Positions 23,908-33,173 of a stretch of 35,681 bases of DNA are shown piece by piece. Source of the DNA: Caldisericaceae bacterium. Lineage in GTDB: Bacteria; Calditrichota; Calditrichia; Calditrichales; Calditrichaceae. The number at the start of each line of letters is the position of its first letter. Position 1 is the first letter of the stretch. The notes under the pieces were generated by a model, which searched no databases, was not told the origin of the DNA, and saw nothing but the letters and a program-made list of their open reading frames with translations. The stretch is taken from NCBI GenBank assembly GCA_021160885.1, contig JAGHBR010000181.1, positions 1 to 35,681 of the forward strand, in the 5' to 3' direction. The position numbers and the translations under genes were made by a program.

Positions 23908-26424
23908 CTATTTGATTTTCAAGCCTTTCGGTGCAGAGGGCGGCTCATAATCTCTGTTGCCCAGTGGATTAATCATGTAAGTTTCCTGGCCATTAAGGTC
24001 GGTTTCAAAATAGAGTACCCCTTCTCTGATCAACTGATCCTGACCTTTGTAATCCCAGGTTTGCATTGATCGTTCGCCTCTGGCCAAAAAAGATTCCGTA
24101 TTGCCTCCGGAAATTCTTTTGACCTCATAAATCAGGTCTGGCAGAACTCCGGTAATCACATGATGGGTTTTCCCCTGGCCGCTAATATTGTAGGTAAAAG
24201 CCCCGGTGTTCAGGCTGTCGTTCTGATAAAAAAGAACCAGATAATTCAGTTTTCCTGTTGCTTCTTTTTCAATAAATACACCCTGCATGGCGGTTCCGCT
24301 TCGAACGGGTTGAACGCTCGTCATTTGCTGCACCTTGTTGGCATCTGCCATCTGAAACACATTTAAAAAGAGTTGATTTTCTTTGAAATTCACCGGCTTT
24401 ACAGAGACCTGCCAGCGCCCTGTTTTAATAGCCAGGTGATGCTGACGTTTCATTACATCGCTGTCAAAGCTGGCCACGCGAGTTACTTCAACACGTGATT
24501 GTTCGGGCAAAATCGTTTGGCCGAACAAAACGCCGTGCGCCCCGGCCCCGCCAACGTAATCGCCATTACCGGCATCGCCGTCCCTTTCACCGCCCAATCC
24601 ATTAAATTCTTTAATAATCACATTTTCCCCAATATAGGCATTGCCAATGCGATCGGCGGTGCCGGAACCAGTGGTTAAATCTTCTGTTGAGGAATAATTA
24701 AAAGCTTCAGGTTTCCACGGCACATGATAAACCCATTCCGCTTTACTGGGCGCCTGAGCTTTGTCGAAGACAACTAAAAAATCAGAATCGTTTTCAGGAT
24801 TTTGCCCTGGCAACCAAACATATTCACGAATATGGGAAACACCATCCTCAAACATTCGGGTACGATTGACACGCACATGGTAAAAAATACCGTCTCTTAT
24901 AGTAACCTGCTCAATACCGCCCCAATCGTAATCACCGCTTCCATTTGCGGCTGCTTCCAAATCCGATGGATTTTCCATACTCTTATGTTCGATCTGGTGC
25001 CCGCCTTCAAAATAAATAATATTATTTTTACGGGCGCCTGGGTAGTCATCTAAATTACCATAGCCGCGGTGTGCCACGTTACGGGTATTGAGCAATTCAC
25101 CGAACTTTGCCAGGGCAAAACCAGGGGTGTCGTCTGCTCCACGATGTCCTTCAAAGCGAAAATGGCCGTCAATGACCATAAACACGCCATCAGCCGGATT
25201 ATCAAACCCAGTACGAGCTGCAAAAATCCCTAAATTCTTGGCCCAGAGGGAATGCGGTAAGCCAACCTGCTGCGGCGTTTTCTCGGCAACTGAACGATGC
25301 AAGCCCAGGAATCCCCAAAGATAATGGTGTTCATAGCTTCCCCACTCCACATCATAGGTTTCAATTAAATGTCTGAGCAACCCTGCCATATCACTCAACC
25401 CGACCTGGTCTAATATTCTTGGTAATACGTACATTTGTTCACGCATGGAGCGATGCTCAAATGAGGGATCAGTTGCTTCCGCAATACCTGTTCGAATAAA
25501 CGAATAATGTTCATCAAAATATTTGTGCGGATCGAGCATGTAGTACATAAACTTCGGATAATTGGCAATGGCATTACCGTTAACAGTGGAGGGATTTGAA
25601 ATGTAATCCTCACCGGTGGCGGTGTACCAGGCATCAATATTTAAAAAATGCGTTCTGGGATGCCAGCTGGAATAGCCAATCCATTCTGACCAGCCGCCTG
25701 TATTGCCGGCTACAAAATTGTGAGCGTCCAGATAACCGTAGTTCAGCATTACCTGTTGAAATGAATCCAGCGCCTGATCGGCCTCAGCATCAATCAGCCC
25801 ATCGCCCCAGAAGGCCAGTCCGATGTACCAGGCGTAACAACCTTCATAATACTTACTGCTGAACATCTGCTCAGGAGTAAATGTAGGATTACTCAAACTG
25901 TGGTTAAACACCTTGTGCGTGACAGTCCGGTCTTTTACTATTTCAGCAATTTGCTGACGTTGACTGGAAGTCATGTAATTGTATGTCCAATCATAAGTCA
26001 GGGCGGCCACATAGGCCAGATCATCACCAGCATTCAAACGACGGATTAAACTGTTAATTGCTCTTTCCGCATATTTTTCCAGAGGAATGGGATAAGAAAT
26101 TCCATCTACTTTACCGATTGCCGCAATAAAGGCCTGATGCACCATCACAGCACGTAACGGATCGTGACCGGCTTCATCCAGAACATTATAATCATCATTA
26201 TCTGACATTTCAGCCGCCCAATCCACGTAATCCTGGTACTCTTCTCGGTAACTTGTCGATAATGTCTGACGCCAGAAAGGCAGCTTATCTACTGTGATGT
26301 GCATGCGCGGATGTTCATGTTTAGCCAGCGGCGAACCGGATTTGGGGGTAAAGGCTAAAATAGAAGTGGCCAATAGAAAGATTAATGTAAAAATTAGACA
26401 CAAATTTACAGATTTTTGTTTCAT
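23908..26424 (-). CDS. Secreted heparinase II/III-like protein
   Basis: 838 residues with a clear signal peptide (about 1-24, ending I-L-A-F). The body has an all-alpha N-terminal half (toroid-like) and a beta-rich C-terminal half, the layout of heparinase II/III and alginate-lyase type polysaccharide lyases. H-P-R-M-H-I near the mature start and G-H-R-G-A-D-D-T-P-G-F (about residues 425-440), where lyases carry H-G-x-x-D, support this. It ends P-P-S-A-P-K-G-L-K-I-K, the typical opening of an Fn3 domain, and then stops; no sorting domain follows in any frame. It would act outside the cytoplasm on an acidic polysaccharide, perhaps the one this locus makes. Lyase activity is not certain. Confidence 0.65.
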   Translation of the reverse strand: MKQKSVNLCLIFTLIFLLATSILAFTPKSGSPLAKHEHPRMHITVDKLPFWRQTLSTSYREEYQDYVDWAAEMSDNDDYNVLDEAGHDPLRAVMVHQAFIAAIGKVDGISYPIPLEKYAERAINSLIRRLNAGDDLAYVAALTYDWTYNYMTSSQRQQIAEIVKDRTVTHKVFNHSLSNPTFTPEQMFSSKYYEGCYAWYIGLAFWGDGLIDAEADQALDSFQQVMLNYGYLDAHNFVAGNTGGWSEWIGYSSWHPRTHFLNIDAWYTATGEDYISNPSTVNGNAIANYPKFMYYMLDPHKYFDEHYSFIRTGIAEATDPSFEHRSMREQMYVLPRILDQVGLSDMAGLLRHLIETYDVEWGSYEHHYLWGFLGLHRSVAEKTPQQVGLPHSLWAKNLGIFAARTGFDNPADGVFMVIDGHFRFEGHRGADDTPGFALAKFGELLNTRNVAHRGYGNLDDYPGARKNNIIYFEGGHQIEHKSMENPSDLEAAANGSGDYDWGGIEQVTIRDGIFYHVRVNRTRMFEDGVSHIREYVWLPGQNPENDSDFLVVFDKAQAPSKAEWVYHVPWKPEAFNYSSTEDLTTGSGTADRIGNAYIGENVIIKEFNGLGGERDGDAGNGDYVGGAGAHGVLFGQTILPEQSRVEVTRVASFDSDVMKRQHHLAIKTGRWQVSVKPVNFKENQLFLNVFQMADANKVQQMTSVQPVRSGTAMQGVFIEKEATGKLNYLVLFYQNDSLNTGAFTYNISGQGKTHHVITGVLPDLIYEVKRISGGNTESFLARGERSMQTWDYKGQDQLIREGVLYFETDLNGQETYMINPLGNRDYEPPSAPKGLKIK

Positions 26425-26504
26425 AAGTTTCTGCGATTCCTGATTTTATTAACTTCTGCCAACCATTCCCTTACTTAAAAGCAATTGTAATGCCAGAGTT
26501 CCTT

Positions 26505-26969
26505 TTATTTATGGTTGGCAACAAGTTTGGCCGCTATTTCCGCCGTTTTTCGGGCATTGCCTAACCAGGTAAATTTTGCAATGACGTCCTGCCGCGCATT
26601 TTTACCAAGTTGCTGCCGCAGGTCAGGATTATTGATTAATTTCAACAATTTTTCTTTTAATGATTGGGCGTCGTCTGGTTTAAACAAAAGAGCAGTACGT
26701 CCGTCCTCCAGAATGTCGCGAATATTTTCCATGTCTGGCGCTAAAATAGCTTTTTCCATTGCCATGTATTCTAAAATCTTCATAGGTGATGAATAAGGCG
26801 TGGCATGTGGACTGATGGCAACATCCATCATGGCAATGTACTGTTGAATTTGGGCATGAGGAATCCTGCCTAAAAAGCGAATCCACTCTTCATTACCTTT
26901 TTGCTGGTTGAACTCTACCAACTCCTGGTAACTCGGTCCATCTCCGAGAAACAGCATTACGGCATTCAA
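26505..26969 (-). pseudogene. GT4 glycosyltransferase, C-terminal part after a frameshift
   Basis: 154 residues in another frame from the upstream part. L-F-L-G-D-G-P, then R-I-P-H-A-Q-I-Q-Q-Y, S-P-M-K-I-L-E-Y-M-A-M and A-L-L-F-K-P-D-D form the donor-sugar half of a GT4 enzyme, including the S-P-x-K-x-x-E-Y-M-A block of the E-x7-E motif. The reading starts only at a TTG with no ribosome-binding site, so alone it is not a gene. It joins 26966-27673 if one base is added at 26979-26981. Confidence 0.85.
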
Positions 26970-27673
26970 CTGTGGTAATTTAGTTCTTCAAGCACCTCAA
27001 TCAACTTGTCAATATTATGCCAGCGCCTTAAAATGCCAACAAATCCCAGAACTATTTTGCCGGTCAATCCAAGTTTTTCTCTCAAGGTATGGTCGTCAAT
27101 ATTCGGATTAAAGCGTTCAGGATCGGTACCATTGGGCAGAACGGTAATACGTTCAGACGGTACACCATAATCTATTACTATTTTTTTCAAAGGGCTGGAA
27201 ACCACAATAATATGAGGCGCCGCATTAAAAATTTTACGTTCACCATATTCCGATAATTTTGGGAAGTAAACTTTTTCCCACAACCTTTTCTGAATGGAAT
27301 AGGGGGAGTTAACTTCCAGAATCAAAGGTAAGCGATTCTTTTTTGCCGCCCACAAGGCAGCAAAGCTGAAGTGGGCATAGCGGTCGTAAATTAAGTCCGG
27401 TTTAAATTCCTCGATAGCCTTTTGTAACATGCGTTTGCCTTTAACATTGTAAGCAATTTCGGCTAATTCGTAAATCGGCCCGGGAATTTTATTTTTGATC
27501 AAATCCCATTTGGATTCCTTAGCATCCTGAGCTTTGCGGAACTGGGTTTTTTCGCCTACCAGAGAGACCACTTTAACCGTATGCCCTAACTGCTGAAGCC
27601 CGTTAACAATTGACTGAATATGAATCCCCTCTGCTCCATCGCCCAACGTGCGGTGGTGGTACAAAATTCTCAT
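26966..27673 (-). pseudogene. GT4 glycosyltransferase, N-terminal part before a frameshift
   Basis: 235 residues. The acceptor half of a GT-B enzyme: R-I-L-Y-H-H-R-T start with a G-A-E-G-I-H loop, D-L-I-Y-D-R-Y, L-E-V-N-S-P-Y, then V-L-P-N-G-T-D-P-E-R-F, the hinge typical of GT4. It stops at TGA after E-E-L-N-Y-H-S. In the minus strand, CTAAATTA at the break would read E-E-L-K-L-P-Q-L-N-A-V-M in one frame if the A-run had four A instead of three. Start ATG overlaps the upstream stop as ATGA. Whether real or a sequencing error cannot be told from one sequence. Confidence 0.85.
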
Positions 27674-28752
27674 AAGCCCAATACCTTAATTTCATCCGCA
27701 ATAGTATCTTTGATTTCCGGCGGTTTAATTTGCTGAACTACCTGCTCATGATTTTCTAAAACATAGCGAATTTTTTCAACCATATCATCAATATTTCTAT
27801 TTTCATAGGTTATGGCGCCCGCCGGTCGGCTACCATTATCACAGGCAACGACCGGTACTTTTAAGGCCAGCGCCTCGAGCACTGAGGAAGCTACCCCGTC
27901 TTTAAAGGGCGTACGCAAATAGAGCCGGGAGCGCGTCATGATAGTTAAAAAGGCATCATGGTCCTGATCACCGGCCAAGATAACATGGTTTTCGAGTTTC
28001 AGCTCTTTAATTAATTGTTGAATATCCTCTGAACCAAGGTCTGAGCCCATGATTATCAAACCAAATTTTGGGTAGATTTTTACTAATTTGGCCACGGCAT
28101 GAATCATATCTTCAATAAAAAATTCAGGGCGGAAAAAGACATAGCTGTAAATTACCGGTTCATGTTCATCAAAAAATTGTTCAACCTGCGGTTTAAGCTG
28201 TACTTTTTCAAAATTAAGATATTGTTTACTAAAGGCCTGAATGGGAATGATTTTATCAGGATTTATTCCATAACCGGCAATGGCTTGCTTTACGGCCTCG
28301 TTATTACAAATAATATGACGCGGCGCGCTGAAAATAAATTTGTACAACGGAGTTAAAAGCGGCGCCTTGGATTGTGGAAAATATTTTTGTACTGGCCCTG
28401 CATGAAAGGTAATGACCGGTCGCCGAAAAGTCAGTAGTGAAATTAACAAAGCCAGCGTGGTTAAAATAAATCCTTTAGGCGAATCGCCATTCAAATGCAT
28501 GTGGATTAAATAGCCTTTCATTCTGTATTTAAAAACCTTTTTAACATAATCCAGACCGCTAAAGACCGGGATAAAATCTCTATCGGTTAAAAACCTTCCT
28601 TTGCCCGTATTTAAAACCTCACAAATGTGTCCCTGTTTTTCCATTTCCTGCTTCAGGAAATAAATGCGCATTCCCCAGCCAGCACGCGGCGGCGGATAAG
28701 AAGAAATTTCCAGAACTTTAATTTGCTTTTTAGGCTGGCTATTATCTTTCAA
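27670..28752 (-). CDS. GT4 glycosyltransferase
   Basis: 360 residues with a GT-B fold. S-S-Y-P-P-P-R-A-G-W-G near the N-terminus is a usual glycosyltransferase group 1 opening; V-I-T-F-H-A-G-P, I-I-C-N-N-E-A-V and the donor-site block G-V-A-S-S-V-L-E-A-L-A-L-K-V-P-V-V-A-C (E-x7-E region) complete the pattern. The start is a TTG: AAAGGGA lies eight bases upstream and no ATG fits. The end overlaps the next gene as ATGA. It is expected to add a sugar to a lipid-linked repeat unit at the cytoplasmic face; specificity is not readable. Confidence 0.85.
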   Translation of the reverse strand: MKDNSQPKKQIKVLEISSYPPPRAGWGMRIYFLKQEMEKQGHICEVLNTGKGRFLTDRDFIPVFSGLDYVKKVFKYRMKGYLIHMHLNGDSPKGFILTTLALLISLLTFRRPVITFHAGPVQKYFPQSKAPLLTPLYKFIFSAPRHIICNNEAVKQAIAGYGINPDKIIPIQAFSKQYLNFEKVQLKPQVEQFFDEHEPVIYSYVFFRPEFFIEDMIHAVAKLVKIYPKFGLIIMGSDLGSEDIQQLIKELKLENHVILAGDQDHDAFLTIMTRSRLYLRTPFKDGVASSVLEALALKVPVVACDNGSRPAGAITYENRNIDDMVEKIRYVLENHEQVVQQIKPPEIKDTIADEIKVLGL

Positions 28753-28760
28753 GACGATAT

Positions 28761-28766
28761 CCCTTT
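28761..28766 (-). promoter_or_regulatory. AAAGGG ribosome-binding site supporting a TTG start
   Basis: On the minus strand AAAGGG lies eight bases before the TTG at 28752, in the 21-bp gap after the heparinase-like gene. It supports a TTG start for the GT4 gene at 27670-28752. Confidence 0.65.
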
Positions 28767-28773
28767 CTGTTTA

Positions 28774-31044
28774 TTAAACCACCTGAAAAAACGGCTTACT
28801 TTTTAACAATTTTAGTTGTGTTCCATTAATTGTAATGGTTAATAGAATTTCAGAATTGTTCTGCTGGTGATAATCAATTTCAAAAGAAATTTGAGCACAT
28901 GTTAAACGAAGAGCGGTCTGATGTTTTTCTACCTGCCATTGAATGGTCTCGTTGTGTGGCAAGAATACAAAAGGTACTGTCATTGGAAGATTTGTTTGCA
29001 AAGTCTGACTTAAAACAAAGGCTGGTTGACGATTGCGGTAAGTGGGAGAAATCCAACCTTGCTCAGGCCCCTGGCCGCCTTTGGCCAGATATTGATTAAA
29101 GCGTTTTTCTTCTGGCAGAAGCCAGTGCATCTGCAAACTAACATCATCCTGGTTCGCTTTAAGTGCGTTTTGTTCTGCAAAACTATCAACTTCTGTAGCC
29201 TTATTAAAATGCCAGTTCCACTGCAGTTCAAAAGAAGCATCCTGGCGAGCGAACAAATAATCTAAAACAAGCCAGAATTTTCCCTGGACAAAAACAAAGT
29301 ACCGCCGATGAGTGGGCTGACCTTCGAGCCGATGGTAGCCATAATGTTCACCACAAATAGCGACCATTCCACTTTGATCAAGAGTTGCTAACAGCTTAAA
29401 TTCTGGTGCAAAACTCCATTTTAGAATGCCCACCTGCTCGGCCTGCGATTTGCCATTGATGGTAACCGTGTTGTGAGCGGCCGTGCTTCTAAAATATTTA
29501 TGCCATTCGTATTCACCACGATAGTTTGAAAAACCCGGATCAATTAAGAGTGATTTACCAAAAGGAGAAATTTCAATGGCCAGTAAATCCGCATGGCCGT
29601 GAGCTGCCGAAGGCGTTTCATCGTGGTAAACTCCGTGCGCTAAAGGGCCACAATCCATAAATGAAAAATGGGCGTTTGAATCATACCCGGAACGGAAAAC
29701 ATAATAACCGGATTCCTTCAAAAACAAATATTTTTGTTCGGGAGCTTTTGAAGGCAATTTTTCCCAAACAGTTAACTCCTGAGGCAAAAACATCCAAAAA
29801 GCCTCTTCTTGCAATCTTTCGGCAGCAAACTTCATATCTGGTCTGTTAAACCAGGCAGCCCCAAAACATTGAAATGCTTTAAAATTCCAGTTCGTGGGAT
29901 CGGAAAAATAGATTGAGCGGGCATCGTCAATATCGCCAATATAAGGGAATGTGCCGTCCGGACGCATCATGTACATGGAAAATTCCAGCGCCTTTTCTAC
30001 CCTTTGCAAAATATTTACTGGAATGGTTTGCTTGTTGTGTTTTAATAATGAAATGGTTTGCAGGTAGAAACCCAGTGTAAAATGGTGGTAAAAGGTAGCC
30101 TGTTCAACGCTGCCTCCGTCTTCATGAAATTGCTTTTCCACCTGATCGGATAAAATTTTCAAAGCTTTTTTTTGCCAAAGATTGGCCTTCTTAAAACAAG
30201 GAAACAAAAAACCTACGGCAAACAAAGCGGCGGTTTCGCCAATTAAGTGATTGTAAGGGCTAAAATAAATGGATAGATGGTTACTTAAAAAAAGCCCACT
30301 CCAGTATAAAATCTTTAAAATGGTTCTAATTGTTTGCGGTTCTGGAGAGAGCGAAGCCTGATAAAAATGCAGCGTCCAGATTAAGGCCAGAGCCCGAACA
30401 CCAACTTCCAGAGCACTGGCCCAGGCAATGCCAGTTTGGTAGGGATTTTTATTGTACCAGTCAAGCACCAGCTGGTCAATTTTTACTTTGTATTTTTTTT
30501 CACCGGTTAAAAAATAGGCTTTTGCCAATTCGATTAAGAACTGGAGCCTGTTCACTTCCCAAACATGTTTTACATCACCCGGATTTTGATTAGTAAAAAT
30601 ATCGACATCATTGTAAAAGCCACCGGGAAATGGCTTTAAAGAAACTGGATCAGCATCCCAGGGAATCGGATTAGGTAATTGAAAAGAAACGCCTAAAAAA
30701 CGGAATTTATTCTGTAAAAACTCGTCAGCTCTTTTCAAACTCTGCTCAAACCTATCTGGCAGCAGCTCTTTAAATTGCTCTTTCTTCGATTGATCGGGTA
30801 AATGAGCTAACAAGCGCGTGTATTTTCTATCCTGTAAAAGTTTGTGAATCTGATCTGACTGAAAAAAAGCAATGGCTTCAGGAAACTGGTCTTCGAAAAA
30901 ATTGTAATCATCAGCAAAGTAGTTTTTTACATTTTGCTGGTGGTTTTTCTTTTCAATTAAAATGTGTAACTTTTCTTGTAACCGATATTGAATTTCCGCC
31001 GGAGAAGTTCTGGAAAGTCGTTTAATTTTTGCTTTAATATTCAT
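28774..31044 (-). CDS. Heparinase II/III-family protein without signal peptide
   Basis: 756 residues. The N-terminus (S-P-A-E-I-Q-Y-R-L, 14-21) matches the form common in EPS-locus heparinase-like proteins, with no signal peptide. The alpha/alpha toroid region includes Y264-N-H-L-I-G-E and D309-G-G-S-V-E-Q-A-T-F-Y-H. The beta region carries H482-G-H-A-D-L-L, D502-P-G and R519-S-T-A-A-H-N-T-V-T-I-N-G, the conserved heparinase II/III block. These proteins occur next to EPS glycosyltransferases; they may trim or modify the polymer, but the reaction is unproven. It overlaps the kinase-like gene as ATGA. Confidence 0.85.
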   Translation of the reverse strand: MNIKAKIKRLSRTSPAEIQYRLQEKLHILIEKKNHQQNVKNYFADDYNFFEDQFPEAIAFFQSDQIHKLLQDRKYTRLLAHLPDQSKKEQFKELLPDRFEQSLKRADEFLQNKFRFLGVSFQLPNPIPWDADPVSLKPFPGGFYNDVDIFTNQNPGDVKHVWEVNRLQFLIELAKAYFLTGEKKYKVKIDQLVLDWYNKNPYQTGIAWASALEVGVRALALIWTLHFYQASLSPEPQTIRTILKILYWSGLFLSNHLSIYFSPYNHLIGETAALFAVGFLFPCFKKANLWQKKALKILSDQVEKQFHEDGGSVEQATFYHHFTLGFYLQTISLLKHNKQTIPVNILQRVEKALEFSMYMMRPDGTFPYIGDIDDARSIYFSDPTNWNFKAFQCFGAAWFNRPDMKFAAERLQEEAFWMFLPQELTVWEKLPSKAPEQKYLFLKESGYYVFRSGYDSNAHFSFMDCGPLAHGVYHDETPSAAHGHADLLAIEISPFGKSLLIDPGFSNYRGEYEWHKYFRSTAAHNTVTINGKSQAEQVGILKWSFAPEFKLLATLDQSGMVAICGEHYGYHRLEGQPTHRRYFVFVQGKFWLVLDYLFARQDASFELQWNWHFNKATEVDSFAEQNALKANQDDVSLQMHWLLPEEKRFNQYLAKGGQGPEQGWISPTYRNRQPAFVLSQTLQTNLPMTVPFVFLPHNETIQWQVEKHQTALRLTCAQISFEIDYHQQNNSEILLTITINGTQLKLLKSKPFFQVV

Positions 31045-32111
31045 TGCAACACCGTTGTTTTTAAATCCTTTAATACTTTTTTAACCAAGAATCGATTGTA
31101 AATATTTTCCACAGCTCCACGTTCCCAAAATCTTGAAATTTTCCCCAAATGTGTTACCTGATGAATGAGGAAGAAAATTTTGAACAAAGGTCTTTGATCT
31201 GCTTGTGGATTACCATATCCCTGTAAAAAAGCAGTTTGCATCTGGCGCACCAACTCTATACGAAAAGACGGCTTAAGACTCAGTAAATATAGCTGGTGGT
31301 AAAAACGAGCTAAATCTTTAAAACGGAAATTGATCTCACACTTACCAAAATCCAGTACGGTAATATTTTGCTGAGAAACTAACACATTAGATAAAGAAAA
31401 ATCAGTATGAGCAAAAGACAATTGTTTACTCTGCTCATCCGTCTGTTGCCATAAATGCATTAAATAGTCCAGAATAGACTTTTGCCAGTTTTGATCAAAA
31501 TTTAAATGTGGATTTTTGACCATCTTTTCCATACGAATTACTAAATATTGTTGCAAAAAATTCAAGTCCAAGTTTACCGGATCTTCCAGGAAAGGCACTT
31601 TTTCCTCAGTTGAGAAAGATTGAAATTTTTTCAACCATGCACCAGCGTTAGACAAAATGTCCAGATGTTTCTTTACAAGGTTGTGGTTTGGGAAAAAACC
31701 TAATTGGTTGGTCAATTTCAGCATATTGATACCGGGACTTTTACGTGTGGTTATTACTAAATACTGGTTGTCCATCCACACAGGTTCAATCACCCGAAAT
31801 TGTGAATGATTGCCAAATTTATCAAACCAGAAGCGACTAATTGCAAACTCTTTTTCAATATTTTTTTGTTGCTTCTCAATATTTTCTACTTTGTACAATT
31901 TGACGAAGTAGGAATGGTGTCTTTCCGGCCCGATGGCCACGTTTAATAAGAAAGAAAACGGCCGTTCTAAAAACTGTTTTAAACGAAACTGCTCAGCGGA
32001 AACCGAAAAACGGTCGCTTAACATGTTTAGTAGTTGATTATAATTAAGCAATAATTTTTGTTGCTTAAAATATTTGTCAATGGTGTACTTTGCTTTAAAA
32101 GATAAGAACAT
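31041..32111 (-). CDS. APH-fold (aminoglycoside/choline kinase-like) phosphotransferase
   Basis: About 356 residues from the ATG at 32111; a TTG at 32123 is also open but its AGGAA is only three bases away. With numbering from 32123: K75 in F-V-K-L-Y-K is the likely ATP lysine, H239-T-D241-F-S-L-S-N246 is the Brenner-type catalytic loop, and D258-F-G is the magnesium site, so the kinase core is complete. In EPS loci such kinases sit beside heparinase-like and deacetylase genes and probably phosphorylate a sugar or lipid-linked intermediate. Aminoglycoside resistance is not implied. ATGA overlap with the downstream heparinase-like gene. Confidence 0.75.
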   Translation of the reverse strand: MFLSFKAKYTIDKYFKQQKLLLNYNQLLNMLSDRFSVSAEQFRLKQFLERPFSFLLNVAIGPERHHSYFVKLYKVENIEKQQKNIEKEFAISRFWFDKFGNHSQFRVIEPVWMDNQYLVITTRKSPGINMLKLTNQLGFFPNHNLVKKHLDILSNAGAWLKKFQSFSTEEKVPFLEDPVNLDLNFLQQYLVIRMEKMVKNPHLNFDQNWQKSILDYLMHLWQQTDEQSKQLSFAHTDFSLSNVLVSQQNITVLDFGKCEINFRFKDLARFYHQLYLLSLKPSFRIELVRQMQTAFLQGYGNPQADQRPLFKIFFLIHQVTHLGKISRFWERGAVENIYNRFLVKKVLKDLKTTVLQ

Positions 32112-32129
32112 TCTTCTTTGCAATTTCCT

Positions 32130-33164
32130 TCAATATTCTTCAAGATATTTGCTTTTACGGCTGCCACAAACATAAGCCTTAAAAACCGGTAAATACATTT
32201 TATTGGTAATATTGATTCTTTTTAATCTGAACAAATCGGAGCCTGGTGGATTAAAGCCTGGAATTTGCGTCAGGGCTAATTTAAAACCCATTTTTTTTAG
32301 TAATCCAATGTGAACATCCTTAAAATCTCTTAGTTGTCCATTGGGGTAAGTAAAAAATTGGCAAGTTCGACCTGTGTGTTCCTCAATAAGCCGTTTGGAT
32401 GTTGTTAATTCTTCTTCAACTTGTTCATTGCTCAACATAATCAAAAGAGAATGAGAATGCGTATGTGAGCCTATTTCCATCCCCTGCTCAGCCAGTTCTT
32501 TAACCTGATTCCAATTCATGAAGGCGTAACGTTGTGCATCTTCTTCAACCGGATGTGTGTCAACTTTTGTTTGAACTTTAAGTTGTTCTAATATTCGATC
32601 TGCTTTTTCACTCGACAAAGATTTCATCCATTTTCTTAATCTTTCGGATGCCTTAATGCGATCGTCAACCGTCTGTAGGTAAAAGTCAAAATTTTGCTCA
32701 ACATCGGTAATAATGACTTTCTGTTGCCGTGTCTTTAAAAACAAATAGGTAACCCAATCCGTCCAGAGGCAGTCTTTAGTCTCAATTAATGAAGTGGTAA
32801 TAAAAAAAGCAGCGCTAACTTCATGTTTCTTTAAAATAGGAAGAGCGTAATCATAATTATTTTTATAGCCGTCATCAAAAGTGATCACCGCGTAATTCTC
32901 CGTCATATTTCCTGATGTTAGAAGATTAAACGCTTGATCCAAAGAAATCACTTTAAATATTTTTTTTAAGAGACTAACCTGGTTTTCAAATTCAGAAACC
33001 GACACCGCATTCCGATATTCATAAGATTCAACAGGCACCTGATCAGGTACAACCGAATGGTAGGTCAAAATGGTAATCGAAGGCTTTTTCCTGTGCAAAG
33101 CCGTTTTATTTTCTCCTATAAAATCTAAAAATTTAAAATATGAAATCTTGATTAAATCACGCAT
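32130..33164 (-). CDS. Polysaccharide deacetylase (NodB domain, CE4-type)
   Basis: 344 residues. L-T-Y-H-S-V-V at 33-39, T95-F-D-D-G-Y100 (catalytic Asp and metal Asp), H234-T-H-S-H238 (metal histidines, H-T-x-x-H) and F-T-Y-P-N-G-Q are the NodB motifs in order, so an active, metal-dependent N-deacetylase is likely. There is no signal peptide; it may act in the cytoplasm or at the inner membrane on a lipid-linked sugar. The start ATG at 33164 has AGG about eight bases upstream. Gap to the upstream GT4 gene is nine bases. Confidence 0.85.
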   Translation of the reverse strand: MRDLIKISYFKFLDFIGENKTALHRKKPSITILTYHSVVPDQVPVESYEYRNAVSVSEFENQVSLLKKIFKVISLDQAFNLLTSGNMTENYAVITFDDGYKNNYDYALPILKKHEVSAAFFITTSLIETKDCLWTDWVTYLFLKTRQQKVIITDVEQNFDFYLQTVDDRIKASERLRKWMKSLSSEKADRILEQLKVQTKVDTHPVEEDAQRYAFMNWNQVKELAEQGMEIGSHTHSHSLLIMLSNEQVEEELTTSKRLIEEHTGRTCQFFTYPNGQLRDFKDVHIGLLKKMGFKLALTQIPGFNPPGSDLFRLKRINITNKMYLPVFKAYVCGSRKSKYLEEY

Positions 33165-33173
33165 CCTGCTTAC

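Noticed and set aside
31041..32111. Aminoglycoside resistance gene
   Set aside because: The APH fold is shared by many sugar, choline and lipid kinases; the EPS context argues against drug resistance.
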